A stretch of 64,000 nt of DNA from Pseudothermotoga hypogea DSM 11164 = NBRC 106472 (GCF_000816145.1 NZ_CP007141.1:1984001-2048000), one strand, 5' to 3'; shown: positions 45,177-54,054, counted from the first letter of the stretch. The notes: generated by a model not told the origin, from the sequence alone. Numbers and translations: made by a program.

Positions 45177-46076
45177 TCATCTTACACCCATCTCAACTTG
45201 GCTCAAAAGACGCTCATAGTACTCTTTGTGGAGGAATTCGTCGAACAGTTCATACTTCGCTTTCATTTCACTATACCTGATCCAGTTCAATATCCAGCTG
45301 AATGCCATTGCTGCAGGAACAATATACTGGCCTCCCGGAACAAAAAACAGCGTGATTATACAAGAGTTCAGGAGGGTCTGGGGAGAAAATAGTGCTTCTC
45401 TGAATGACCCGGTCGCTATGGCTCTTAGGGTGATATCCACTACGATGTAAATGATTGGACCTAGGAATCCCGAAGGCAAAAATGACAGGAATCTGCCAGG
45501 CTGAGAGTAGACATACGGGAATATCCTTGAAACAAGGAAGTTCACAACAATTGTCGAACCAGTACTTATTACAAACCCCGTGAACGTACGCTCTAAAGCA
45601 GTTATTGGATCAACATCCAGAAGAGCGACCTGGTATATGAAATCGAAAATACTCAGCACAGCAATACGTCCCACGGCCCTGATAGTAGTAGGCTTGAAGA
45701 ATTCTCTCGATAGGATTTTTCTTGCTTCCACTACTGATTCATATGGGACACCTGCCTTTGTTTTGGAGTCTTGAAGAATGTGAATGGCCCATGCTACTCG
45801 TTTCTGTGAAACTGAAAGCCCGGAGCTATCACTACTTAGAAGCTTTGCTAAACTATTCGTGTCGTGTCCCCACCTTTCTCTGTGATACCATCCACCAGGT
45901 GCATAGGAGCCCGGAACAGTATCTATAGCTCTGTGAAAGGTCACTAATTGTTCGTATCTTGCAGGAATTTTTAGAATATTTAGCACTCTCACTGTTTCGG
46001 AAGCATGATACATCTCAGGCAATCCGAAAGCAAACACCGATACCAGAAACCAAAAGGCTATCAGTGTCTTCTTCAT
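45177..46076 (-). CDS. Secreted/membrane protein of unknown function with His-rich motifs
   Basis: A 299-residue protein. A signal peptide covers residues 1-18 (LIAFWFLVSVFAFG). Residues 20-110 contain a set of possible metal ligands: His24, His48, His65, HD at 71-72 (GGWYHRERWGHDTNS), His99 and Asp103 (AWAIHILQDSKT). This pattern recalls zinc-dependent phospholipase C-like or S1/P1-like folds, but I cannot confirm the family. Three or four hydrophobic segments follow (about 130-280). GAAGGGGGGG lies before the ATG. It is the second gene of a two-gene operon. Confidence 0.65.
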   Translation of the reverse strand: MKKTLIAFWFLVSVFAFGLPEMYHASETVRVLNILKIPARYEQLVTFHRAIDTVPGSYAPGGWYHRERWGHDTNSLAKLLSSDSSGLSVSQKRVAWAIHILQDSKTKAGVPYESVVEARKILSREFFKPTTIRAVGRIAVLSIFDFIYQVALLDVDPITALERTFTGFVISTGSTIVVNFLVSRIFPYVYSQPGRFLSFLPSGFLGPIIYIVVDITLRAIATGSFREALFSPQTLLNSCIITLFFVPGGQYIVPAAMAFSWILNWIRYSEMKAKYELFDEFLHKEYYERLLSQVEMGVR

Positions 46077-46093
46077 ATCCGTTGGCCCCCCCT

Positions 46094-47395
46094 TCAGGGT
46101 GATCGTTTACCTTGATTGAACATGGTGTCAACGAATACCTTGAGATCGTTTTCTTTTTTCAATTTTTCCACGATCTTGGATAGTACCCAGTTGTAATACA
46201 CATTGACTTCCGGAAACAGGTATCTTGTATCAATCTGTCCTAGTTCTTTTGCATACTGCTGTATCTGTGAAACATTCCAATCTTGACTGTACACTTTCAG
46301 AATCTCCAGAGCCCACCGATTGTAATCCTTCAAATTCCTCAAGCTTTTCTCTTCAAGTGTCTTCTGCATAGCTTTCTGTACGTTGTACATACCCTCGTAA
46401 ATTCTCTCTCTGTCACTGTTTTCCAGAAGAGGATTATTAATCAATCTCTGGGCTTTTGCCAGTAGGTTCTGAACTTTCGCCGATAGTTCTGCTTCATCCA
46501 TATCTGGATATGGTTGAAGTTGTTCTCTTTCCAACTCAGAACATAAGGAATCGACCTCTTTGTTCAGTTCTTTTCTTTCTATGTCACTGATTAGCTCATT
46601 AATTCTGTCAATACGATCTTTGATGGACGTGCTATCAACTGCGTTCAGAGCAAATCTTTCCTCAAGGGAAACGGCCATTTCTAAGGTCACGTATGCAAGA
46701 TTGAGTGAGGGATTCTCTAATGCTGAAAGGCGTTCCAATCTTTTGAGAAGCAAATCCACAATGTTGTCAGTCAATTCCCTGGAAGATGAGAAAACATGCA
46801 AAAAATTCTTTATTAGGAGGTTTACCCTGTCTGTGTTCCCTTCCTCTTCCAGTTTTCGAATGTACTTTACCATATTCTCCAGATATTTTGATCTTTTGTC
46901 TCTTATGAGCTTCAGAATTCGGTTCAGACTCAGAAAATGCGACGGTTCGGCCTCGGACATGAACTTTATGATGAGAGTTTCTCCGTCGTTCAGTATCCCG
47001 AACACGGCTTGAGGATTGTCAACGTTCGAAATGACTGCGCTGAGGATCTGATCGTATTCATTGAGAAGTTTGGCATTGTCTGGGAAGATCTTCAGCGAGT
47101 TCAAAATCATCAGATGAGCGGTCTCGTAATCGGATGAGGAAAGTCTTAAATCTGCTTGTTTGATAATATCACGAACTAATGAACCATCATCTCGTGCTCT
47201 AATAATCGCGAGTCGAGTGGCACCGATGAAATGATTGAGCATAAGCAATGCCAGCAGACTGGTCGCAACTGAAGCAGAACACAAAATCATCAGAACAACT
47301 ACCGTGAGTTTCGAGATGACAGGCTCTTTCTGATTAGTGATATGACTTTCTCCTTCCTGGTCCTGAGGATCCTTTTCCCTTTCGTTTTCCTTCAT
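46094..47395 (-). CDS. Membrane-anchored helical-repeat protein of unknown function
   Basis: A 433-residue protein with a short charged cytoplasmic start (KENEREKDPQDQEGE), one TM segment (about 28-53) and a long, highly charged, mostly helical extracytoplasmic part. A TPR-like stretch is near residues 75-110 (DYETAHLMILNSLKIFPDNA). Coiled-coil character is strong around 160-350. The ATG at 47395 has AAGGAGGG 8 nt upstream. An in-frame ATG at 47458 would add a CPSCRYV start but has a weak site. I recognise no family. Confidence 0.65.
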   Translation of the reverse strand: MKENEREKDPQDQEGESHITNQKEPVISKLTVVVLMILCSASVATSLLALLMLNHFIGATRLAIIRARDDGSLVRDIIKQADLRLSSSDYETAHLMILNSLKIFPDNAKLLNEYDQILSAVISNVDNPQAVFGILNDGETLIIKFMSEAEPSHFLSLNRILKLIRDKRSKYLENMVKYIRKLEEEGNTDRVNLLIKNFLHVFSSSRELTDNIVDLLLKRLERLSALENPSLNLAYVTLEMAVSLEERFALNAVDSTSIKDRIDRINELISDIERKELNKEVDSLCSELEREQLQPYPDMDEAELSAKVQNLLAKAQRLINNPLLENSDRERIYEGMYNVQKAMQKTLEEKSLRNLKDYNRWALEILKVYSQDWNVSQIQQYAKELGQIDTRYLFPEVNVYYNWVLSKIVEKLKKENDLKVFVDTMFNQGKRSP

Positions 47396-47544
47396 GTCCT
47401 GTCCCTCCTTCGCAAACTTTCGGACATAACGACAACTTGGACAAGTTTCTTTAATCATTGGCAGGGAACTTGATCCTTTTCACTCAGTAATGCAGACTCC
47501 ATCATCTAAAGGTGAGCGTCCTAAATTCATTCAAGAGCCTTCCA

Positions 47545-47825
47545 TCAAAGCTGACTCTTTACAAGCTCGAGTTTGCTAAGGATCTCAATTACCTGTGATA
47601 GTTTTTCATGTGTGTTTATGACGTCGGTAACGCTCCAGTATCCCAGCATCTTCGGAAGTTCTCTGGAAGTGGTTCTACATTGCGCCAGTTTTTCGAGTGC
47701 TTGAGAAAAAGCCACCCATCTCAGATCAGTTCCAAGAACTGACGCAGGATCTCTTCAGTCTCATCTGAACTACGGTGTTGTATGGGATACCTACCATGTC
47801 GGAACAGATCTATGATGGTGATCAA
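47545..47825 (-). pseudogene. Frameshifted small gene, unknown function
   Basis: The first half starts at TTG 47825 behind GGGGGGAT and reads ITIIDLFRHGRYPIQHRSSD then ETEEILRQFLELI, stopping at 47721. The second half, one base back in frame, overlaps it and reads DLRWVAFSQALEKLAQ, then ELPKMLGYWSVTDVINTHEK and LSQVIEILSKLELVKSQL, stopping at 47545. Joined, they would give a helical protein of about 95 residues. A sequencing error, a real frameshift mutation or programmed -1 frameshifting could each explain it. Confidence 0.45.
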
Positions 47826-47970
47826 ATATCCCCCCTACGTACATATAATAGCACTTCTGAAGTGGAAGAACGAAGCGTGTATATGTACCACCTACACGTG
47901 AAGATGTGTAATATATGTGTGTGACCTTCTGGTGTGCAGAACTGACAGCATCGACTCATGAAGGCGCTTT

Positions 47971-48906
47971 TTAATACTCGTACTCACTCACCACGTTCCC
48001 GTTGACATCGTACAGTGTAGCTTTATCACCTTTGTCGTTCCAGATGTATTGGTTCGTCCATACGAGGGCTCCACTTGCCTCTGGTCCTGAGTGCACAGAT
48101 ATTATTTCGCCTGGATCAAGCGTGATATTTGGGAACGTGTACCACTGTCCGCCCTTGCTGAAGATCTTCCAACCAGCGAGGTTCACAGGAGAAGTTCCAA
48201 AGTTTTGAATGACAATGTATTCATCCTTGCCTTTGTACTGAATAGTGACAATCTTCACGTTGTACGTCTTTACGTCCTCTGTCTCCTGCGATTCGACAGG
48301 TGTACTCTCTTGTGTTTTCTGTGGTCCGGTGGATGTACTTCCCTGCGCTTTCTGTGGCTCGGTGGATGTGCTCCACAGTCCAAGTCTGAGTTTTCTCGCA
48401 TAGCATTCAAGCTCTCTGAATTTCTCCATGTACTCTTCTTTGAACGCAAAATCAGTGTAAACGTTTCCGTATCCGTTCAGGATCAAGACGGCGTTCCACA
48501 AAACGTATTTTGTTTCTCCTCTAAATTCAACAGGAAGCCACACGTACGCTAAGAGTCGTCCATATTTGTCCTGCCTGTTCTGGTCATACGTCAGATAGAC
48601 CGTTTTGCCTTCAAGATGTGTCCTCGTAAACTCCGATGCTTCTTTTCCAAACTGCTCAACGGGCTTGCTTGGATGTACCGTTTCGGGCGTATTCACACCG
48701 ATCAATCGAACGTATACGCCATCGTTTATCACAATCGTGTCTCCGTTAACAACCCGTGAGCAAAATGCCTCATCACTCGTTGCAGGATCATCAAAGAAAG
48801 CAAAGTCATAGAGGAACGAGTTGACTATTACGAGAGACAAAGCAAAAGCGATGGCTGAAAAAATCATGAAAAACACCGCTACAATCAACCTTTTCACGAT
48901 CTTCAC
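47971..48906 (-). CDS. Membrane-anchored thermonuclease-like protein with lamin-tail domain
   Basis: A 311-residue protein. One TM segment or uncleaved signal covers residues 8-30. A staphylococcal-nuclease-like domain follows (about 48-178) with NGDTIVI, VRLIGVNTPE (Arg67, Glu75) and DKYGRLLAYVW (Arg117), matching the catalytic Arg/Glu/Arg of the family. Asn72 replaces the common Asp. A low-complexity linker (about 180-212) has near-repeats of STEPQKAQG type. A lamin-tail-like beta domain ends the chain (IQNFGTSPVNLAGWKIFS). GGGGGGTGAAGATC precedes the ATG. It likely degrades external nucleic acid. Confidence 0.85.
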   Translation of the reverse strand: MKIVKRLIVAVFFMIFSAIAFALSLVIVNSFLYDFAFFDDPATSDEAFCSRVVNGDTIVINDGVYVRLIGVNTPETVHPSKPVEQFGKEASEFTRTHLEGKTVYLTYDQNRQDKYGRLLAYVWLPVEFRGETKYVLWNAVLILNGYGNVYTDFAFKEEYMEKFRELECYARKLRLGLWSTSTEPQKAQGSTSTGPQKTQESTPVESQETEDVKTYNVKIVTIQYKGKDEYIVIQNFGTSPVNLAGWKIFSKGGQWYTFPNITLDPGEIISVHSGPEASGALVWTNQYIWNDKGDKATLYDVNGNVVSEYEY

Positions 48907-49090
48907 CCCCCAGAATTGTCCTTCACGATAGCCCCTTTGCTGCCTGTGCGATCCACTTTCCTGAATATCTTTCTGAAACTTGAACTAACTTCTTTGAATC
49001 GTTGGTTGAGTAACATCCAGTTTATATTTTAGCGGAGTTAACTCTGGCTGAACTGTCCCTTGTTCTGAATCGCCCCCCGGAGAATAAACA

Positions 49091-49122
49091 GGAAAATAAT
49101 GCCCCCGAATAACCTCGGGGGC
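49091..49122 (-). terminator. Intrinsic terminator for tRNA-fMet (minus strand)
   Basis: GCCCCCGA (49101-49108) pairs with TCGGGGGC (49115-49122). On the minus strand the hairpin is followed by ATTATTTTCC. It lies about 55 bp downstream of the tRNA gene. Confidence 0.75.
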
Positions 49123-49176
49123 CAGTCTCAGTAACGTTCGGGTTTCATTTGAAATGCTTAAACCTGGTTACATACC

Positions 49177-49253
<77 letters not shown>

Positions 49254-49265
49254 ACGCCGTTAATC

Positions 49266-49294
49266 ATATTAGCACACAACCAACTCAGTGTCAA
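49266..49294 (-). promoter_or_regulatory. Promoter of tRNA-fMet
   Basis: On the minus strand a perfect TTGACA (49294-49289) and TAATAT (49271-49266) are 17 bp apart, ending 12 bp before the tRNA. Confidence 0.8.
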
Positions 49295-49551
49295 GTTTCT
49301 TCTACTCTTCACCACATCCAGAACTGGCTTGTTGATTGTACTCGACCATGTTTTGAAAATGTGGTCTGGATCTTTTCCATCAGCAACAGCCCAAACATGA
49401 CGTTGTATCGGTGAGTTTTACATCGTAGTTTCCTCGCCGCAATAGTCACATCCGTATATATATTTATGGGAGCGCTCCTTGGATGGTACATTCTTCAGCG
49501 GGAAGCATCCCGTAAATGGCCCTTGGTCTAATCTTTCGTAACGAACTATGC

Positions 49552-49580
49552 TTGAAAAGAGTGTGCGCTCCCAATCTAAT
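49552..49580 (+). promoter_or_regulatory. Candidate promoter with no protein gene downstream
   Basis: TTGAAA (49552-49557) and TCTAAT (49575-49580) are 17 bp apart. Apart from a low-quality open frame, only the terminator at 49843-49866 follows. Together they could define an RNA of about 280 nt. Confidence 0.35.
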
Positions 49581-49586
49581 GGTTTC

Positions 49587-49866
49587 GGAAAGATTCATCA
49601 AAATCATTGAAAGTTGCAACTCTCACAGACCAAGCATCACCATTCGAACCGAATCATCACTATACATAGCCAACTACGAAACACGAGATCGCCGTGAAGA
49701 CCATGCGAACGAAGCGGTCACACAACAAGGACTCAAATCAAAAAGATATTGTTGGTTGATTCCTCGCGAGAGCTCTCCCCAAATTCTAAGCACCCTGGTA
49801 GGTTAGAAAACTGAATAAACGATTTTCATCAGCCATAATCCCAAGCCCCCGCAAGGGGGCTTTTTG
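49587..49866 (+). ncRNA. Candidate small RNA of unknown type
   Basis: The stretch 49254-49998 has no convincing protein gene. A 96-codon frame at 49516-49806 lacks a ribosome site and reads unlike a protein. A promoter-like pair upstream and an intrinsic terminator at its end suggest a transcript. It does not show the sequence marks of tmRNA, RNase P RNA or SRP RNA. The call is speculative. Confidence 0.25.
49843..49866 (+). terminator. Orphan intrinsic terminator
   Basis: AAGCCCCC (49843-49850) pairs with GGGGGCTT (49855-49862) around GCAA, followed by TTTTGCG. No plus-strand gene ends just before it. Confidence 0.75.
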
Positions 49867-49998
49867 CGTTTGTCCTCATCGACTGAGCCTCTCACTTTCT
49901 TGCTCTTTCAACTTGCCCTTCAAAAAATGTTAAGAAGCGAAAGGTATTATCATTGCTGTGTTTTCGTTGTGCACTTCTACCTGTGGGAGGGAGAAAAC

Positions 49999-51333
49999 AT
50001 GGAGAAGCTCTTTCGTTTGAAAGAGCAAGGTACTACTGTTCGTCGCGAGATCATCGCAGGAATCACAACATTTCTCACTATGGCCTACATCGTCTTCGTG
50101 AACCCTTCGATCCTCATCAACGTAATACCTGGAGCAACCCCTGGTAGCAGTCTGTACACACAGTTTTTCGGGGCTTTCATGGTCGCCACCATCATTGGTA
50201 GCTTCATCGCAACGATGATCATGGGGCTCTACGCGAACTATCCATTTGCACTCGCTCCAGGTATGGGCCTGAACGCTTATTTTGCTTTCACAGTGTGTCT
50301 GAAGATGGGCATAGACTGGAGAGTTGCGCTCGCAGCGGTGTTCGTGGAAGGGATAATTTTTATCGTTCTGACGATCACAGGAGCAAGGAGCTTCGTTGTC
50401 AAAGCGATACCTGCTTCGGTGAAACTCGCAACCGGTGCAGGCATTGGATTGTTCATCGCGTTCATAGGTTTGAAGAGCGCTGGGATCGTCGTGAGCGATC
50501 CTGCAACCTTTGTGAGTCTTGGTCATCTGAGCGACCCGAACGTCTTGGTGGCGATAATAGGTTTCTTCATCATCGCTGCGCTTTTCGCTATGAGAATACC
50601 GGGCGCCATTATGATAGGTATCTTAGCGAGCACGCTCATAGGTGCGCTACCGATTTTCGGTGTGACGAAGTATCAGGGAATTGTGGGTAAGGTACCGAGC
50701 ATTGCACCGACGTTCATGAAAATGGATTTCAACCTTCAGGCGCTCGGGAGCGCCACGTTCTGGATGGTGGTTTTCACGTTCTTCTTTGTAGACTTTTTCG
50801 ACACGGTGGGAACCTTGACGGGACTGGCCGAATCAACTGGCTTCACAAAAAACGGTGAATTCCCGAGAGCCTCGAAGGCGTACCTTGCAGATGCAGTTGG
50901 AACTTCAGTGGGTGCGATGTTCGGAACCTCCACGGTAACCACTTACATAGAGAGTAGTGCTGGAATAGCGGAAGGTGGAAGGACTGGATTAACCGCTGTG
51001 ACGGTCGCCGTTCTGATGCTGTTGATGCTCTTTTTCTCACCTTTGGCGATGACCGTTCCCGCTGCGGCAACGGCCCCTGCTCTGATATTCGTCGGCGTGC
51101 TCATGATGAAGAGTTTGAAGAAGATCGACTGGGACGATGTGACGGAAGCGATTCCTGCGTTCATAACGTTGCTCATGATGCCATTGACCTATTCCATCGC
51201 CAACGGTATAGCACTCGGAATCGTTACGTATCCCATCGTCAAGTTGCTTTCGGGAAAAGGTAAGCAGATACACTGGTTCACGTGGATCCTTGCGATTCTG
51301 TTCGTTCTGTATTTAGTGCTGTTGAGAGAGTGA
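49999..51333 (+). CDS. NCS2-type nucleobase permease (AzgA-like)
   Basis: A 444-residue permease with about 12-14 TM segments. REIIAGITTFLTMAYIVFVN at the start, ALAPGMGLNAYFAF, GAGIGLFIAFIGLKSAGI and FFVDFFDTVGTLTGLAE are typical of the AzgA (adenine/guanine/hypoxanthine) branch. The ATG at 49999 follows GGGAGGGAG. The gene stands alone and shares a bidirectional terminator with the converging ABC operon. No purine riboswitch was recognised upstream. Confidence 0.92.
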   Translation: MEKLFRLKEQGTTVRREIIAGITTFLTMAYIVFVNPSILINVIPGATPGSSLYTQFFGAFMVATIIGSFIATMIMGLYANYPFALAPGMGLNAYFAFTVCLKMGIDWRVALAAVFVEGIIFIVLTITGARSFVVKAIPASVKLATGAGIGLFIAFIGLKSAGIVVSDPATFVSLGHLSDPNVLVAIIGFFIIAALFAMRIPGAIMIGILASTLIGALPIFGVTKYQGIVGKVPSIAPTFMKMDFNLQALGSATFWMVVFTFFFVDFFDTVGTLTGLAESTGFTKNGEFPRASKAYLADAVGTSVGAMFGTSTVTTYIESSAGIAEGGRTGLTAVTVAVLMLLMLFFSPLAMTVPAAATAPALIFVGVLMMKSLKKIDWDDVTEAIPAFITLLMMPLTYSIANGIALGIVTYPIVKLLSGKGKQIHWFTWILAILFVLYLVLLRE

Positions 51334-51337
51334 AGAA

Positions 51338-51361
51338 AAAGCGGGCCGAAAGGCCCGCTTT
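51338..51361. terminator. Bidirectional terminator
   Basis: AAAGCGGGCC (51338-51347) pairs perfectly with GGCCCGCTTT (51352-51361) around GAAA. T-rich ends on both strands let it serve the permease gene and the minus-strand ABC operon. Confidence 0.85.
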
Positions 51362-52185
51362 CATTTCAACGCGAGTTTCCGCTCGGATTTGCCTGTCAGA
51401 TAAGCCACCACGATCTCGCTGAGCTTGGGATATTTTCCAACATCGCTGCTTGCCTTCACGAGCACGTTCTGACCCACCAAACCAACGACTTCTCCATCCT
51501 GAATGCTTTCTCCCTTTTCGACGATCCTGTGCTTCTCCTTAGCCTCATCTATAGAGTCTGTGTAGATGATCCTTCCCTCTTTGATGATCGCCATATGTGT
51601 TGCGTACTCTTCAAGTTCGAAGATCTCGTGGGAAGAGACTATGGCCGACCTTTCTCCATCCACGTACTCTTTCAAGAGAGACATCACTTCCAGCCTCACC
51701 GTGGGATCCAGGTGTTGCGTAGGTTCGTCGAGGATCAGCACGTCTGCCTGACTGGAAATGCATAGGCCAAGCAAAAAAAGCGTCTTCATGCCTATGGAGT
51801 AAGATTCGACCTTCTGTGAAAGATCGAACCCATAACGAGCCACGAAATTTGAGAAGATCGAATCGTCCCATTTGGGATACAGGCTCGCCCACAGCTGTGC
51901 GTAGTCTGCCCCACTGAAGTTTCTGAAAACAACTCTTTCTTCCGGCACAACGGCGATCCTTTGTTTTGCGGTGTGCGATGTGACGTGTTCGAACCTCTCG
52001 CCGAAAAGGGTCACTGAACCGGCATCTGGCTTCAACACTCCAGTGATGCAGCGGATCGTTGTGGTTTTTCCCGCGCCGTTGGGACCAACCAACGCAAGGA
52101 TGCTTCCAGGCTCAACAAAGAAAGACACGTCGCTGAGCACCTGTTTGCCAGAGAAATTCTTCCTGAGATGCTCCACTCGAATCAT
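51361..52185 (-). CDS. ABC transporter ATP-binding protein (GntR-linked exporter)
   Basis: A 274-residue ATPase with GPNGAGKTTTIRC (Walker A), YSIGMKTLFLLGL (unusual signature region), LILDEPTQHLDP (Walker B) and SSHEIFELEEYA (switch His). It overlaps the upstream membrane-protein gene by 4 nt. It is the last gene of the operon 54035-51361 and resembles YtrB-type ATPases by context. Confidence 0.88.
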   Translation of the reverse strand: MIRVEHLRKNFSGKQVLSDVSFFVEPGSILALVGPNGAGKTTTIRCITGVLKPDAGSVTLFGERFEHVTSHTAKQRIAVVPEERVVFRNFSGADYAQLWASLYPKWDDSIFSNFVARYGFDLSQKVESYSIGMKTLFLLGLCISSQADVLILDEPTQHLDPTVRLEVMSLLKEYVDGERSAIVSSHEIFELEEYATHMAIIKEGRIIYTDSIDEAKEKHRIVEKGESIQDGEVVGLVGQNVLVKASSDVGKYPKLSEIVVAYLTGKSERKLALK

Positions 52186-52772
52186 CTTTCACCACTCCTC
52201 GTCGTGAACAATCTGTAAGAAGCGTAAGTGAGCACCGCGGCGAACGCTGCCGAGGCTAACACACTCTCCTGTCTCAACGGGCTGATGAACTTGTATGGGT
52301 TGAAACTGACCGAGAGTCTCGTCGAGCCGATCGAACCCATGACTATGTCGAACAAGAGGAACAAGAAAGCGGCGCCGAATGGGTCGAATCCCACGCTGAC
52401 GGCAGACAACACGATGCTCAGATAAGCCCAGAGAAAGATCAGCGATTTGAGCAACGTGAGCCAGACTCCGACATTTTTCTCAGCGAAGGGTAGACCAACG
52501 AAAAAGGTTATGCCGAGCATGAGCGAAAGGAAAGCGTATTCAAACCAGAAGATCTGTTTGCGTGTCAAAGGAAGGTAGAGTAACAGATCCAACCTCTTTT
52601 GCCTCACGTCGCTGGCGACAGAGAAGAGTATCAGGAAGAACGTGCCGAACACCTTTGCACCATAGTTGGGTATCATCATGACGACGAAGAAGAACACCAT
52701 GCTCGGGAACTTTTCAAGGAGTTGCTTTTTCATGTAGGCTTCAAACTCTTTCATTCCTCCACACCTCCTCAA
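52182..52772 (-). CDS. ABC permease-like membrane protein
   Basis: A 196-residue protein with about five hydrophobic segments. It has the VRQKRLDLLLYLPLTRKQIFWFEY loop found in ABC-2 type permeases. It is the only membrane partner of the downstream ATPase. It overlaps the GntR gene by 32 nt and the ATPase gene by 4 nt. Confidence 0.75.
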   Translation of the reverse strand: MRRCGGMKEFEAYMKKQLLEKFPSMVFFFVVMMIPNYGAKVFGTFFLILFSVASDVRQKRLDLLLYLPLTRKQIFWFEYAFLSLMLGITFFVGLPFAEKNVGVWLTLLKSLIFLWAYLSIVLSAVSVGFDPFGAAFLFLLFDIVMGSIGSTRLSVSFNPYKFISPLRQESVLASAAFAAVLTYASYRLFTTRSGER

Positions 52773-53112
52773 CGAGGACTAAAGTCGTGTACAGATCGAA
52801 CTGTTTTGATTTCAACTTCGATACCAACTGCTTGATTGCGACAACCACTTCGGCATCGATGTTCAGTTCTTTCACCACGAAGTATCCGATGCCTTGCTCC
52901 GACACAACGAGGCCTTCCGCTTTCAGCCTTTCGAGGGCTTTGAGTATCGTATTTATGTTCACGTCGAAGATCGTCTCGAGCTCTCGAACCGTCGGAAGTT
53001 GCTGACCCGCTTTCAAATTGCCGAGCAAGATCTCCGCTTTGATCTGATTGACTATCTGAAGGTATGCAGGTACACCGCTGTGTTTGTCGATCTTCCGCAA
53101 CATCACCATCAC
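52741..53112 (-). CDS. GntR-family regulator, YtrA subfamily
   Basis: A 123-residue short GntR protein. The winged helix reads YLQIVNQIKAEILLGNLKAG, QQLPTVRELETIFDVNINTI and LKALERLKAEGLVVSEQGIG. Only a short helical tail follows, the YtrA pattern. Four start codons lie close together (53112, 53109, 53106, 53103); family starts favour ATG 53103. It probably binds the 26-bp palindrome upstream of the operon and represses it. Confidence 0.88.
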   Translation of the reverse strand: MMVMLRKIDKHSGVPAYLQIVNQIKAEILLGNLKAGQQLPTVRELETIFDVNINTILKALERLKAEGLVVSEQGIGYFVVKELNIDAEVVVAIKQLVSKLKSKQFDLYTTLVLVEEVWRNERV

Positions 53113-54035
53113 TCGCTTCGGATCTTCACGTTTGAACTCTGCAACTGCAACTTGTTTCCTATCTTGTTGCGTACGGTGACCGTGCCACCCGTTCCGTTCA
53201 AAACGAGCACGGTGGGAAGCGTTCCCGTCACGTCGATGGTTCCGTTAACGCCCACGGCATCCACAATCACCGACTCACAGTTTCTCAGTTCGACTTTCAG
53301 GTTCACTCCAGTGCCATCGATCTTCGTTCGTGTGAAAGAGAATCTTCCATTCAGGTTCACACCCGTTCCATCCACTATCAAGTTCTCACCCGAGAAGTTC
53401 CCACTCATGTTCACACCAGTCCCATCGACGAAAAACCGCGTGCTTACTAAATTACCACGCACGTTCACAGCCGTTGCCCTCAGCTCGAGCTGTTCGAGCG
53501 ATCCCTCACCCTTGAGCGAGATCGAGGTCGCACTGAGTTGGAGGGTCTTTAGTACATCCGTCCCGATCCTCAAGACGTACTTTCTCGACTTCTCCCCACC
53601 AGAGATCTCCAATCGATCTTGAAGGTTTCTCACATTCAACTCCGAGGGATACTCGAGCGATCTACCCTCGACAAGGGACACCTCCAAGCTCCCATCGATC
53701 TTGATCGAGATGGACGGTTCGATCTGAATCGTTGCCGTCGGTTTGCGCTCGGTTTGAACCGACACGTACGGCCACACGTTCAAGTTTTCGAGTGCCTGAA
53801 AGATAATCCTCGAGTACAGATTCACCGTCATAGGCAAGAGAAAAATGACGATCGACAGCACGACGAGTCCGGCGATGCGTTTGATGTAGACTCTGAGGGA
53901 AAGCGCAAGTATCACGATCGAGGCTAAAGCAACGATAAATTTGAAAGGTGCAAAGGGTGTCAACCAACCGACTAAACCGAGCACTGCGATGGTGATGAGC
54001 GTTCCCAGGAGTTTGGATTGCACGATGGAAAACAT
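53109..54035 (-). CDS. Membrane protein with repeated beta-solenoid-like domain
   Basis: A 308-residue protein. Three hydrophobic segments (about 8-30, 32-50, 53-75) precede an outer domain built of repeats (about 105-305). Four near-copies of a short unit are clear: FVDGTGVNMSGNF, IVDGTGVNLNGRF, KIDGTGVNLKVEL and IVDAVGVNGTI, about 20 residues apart. The pattern suits a DUF4097-like right-handed beta structure. It is first in the operon with the GntR protein and ABC exporter; the ATG follows GGAGGTGACAGG. Confidence 0.75.
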   Translation of the reverse strand: MFSIVQSKLLGTLITIAVLGLVGWLTPFAPFKFIVALASIVILALSLRVYIKRIAGLVVLSIVIFLLPMTVNLYSRIIFQALENLNVWPYVSVQTERKPTATIQIEPSISIKIDGSLEVSLVEGRSLEYPSELNVRNLQDRLEISGGEKSRKYVLRIGTDVLKTLQLSATSISLKGEGSLEQLELRATAVNVRGNLVSTRFFVDGTGVNMSGNFSGENLIVDGTGVNLNGRFSFTRTKIDGTGVNLKVELRNCESVIVDAVGVNGTIDVTGTLPTVLVLNGTGGTVTVRNKIGNKLQLQSSNVKIRSE

Positions 54036-54054
54036 CCTGTCACCTCCATTGTCA

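Noticed and set aside
49516-49806. 96-codon plus-strand reading frame
   Set aside because: No ribosome binding site and no protein-like pattern. The region is better explained as non-coding, possibly an RNA.
49864-49998. N-terminal extension of the nucleobase permease
   Set aside because: The 45 extra codons run from the orphan terminator. The ATG at 49999 has a strong GGGAGGGAG site and matches the family N-terminus.
49867-49998. Purine riboswitch before the nucleobase permease
   Set aside because: The conserved core and loop-loop sequences of the purine riboswitch could not be found in this leader.
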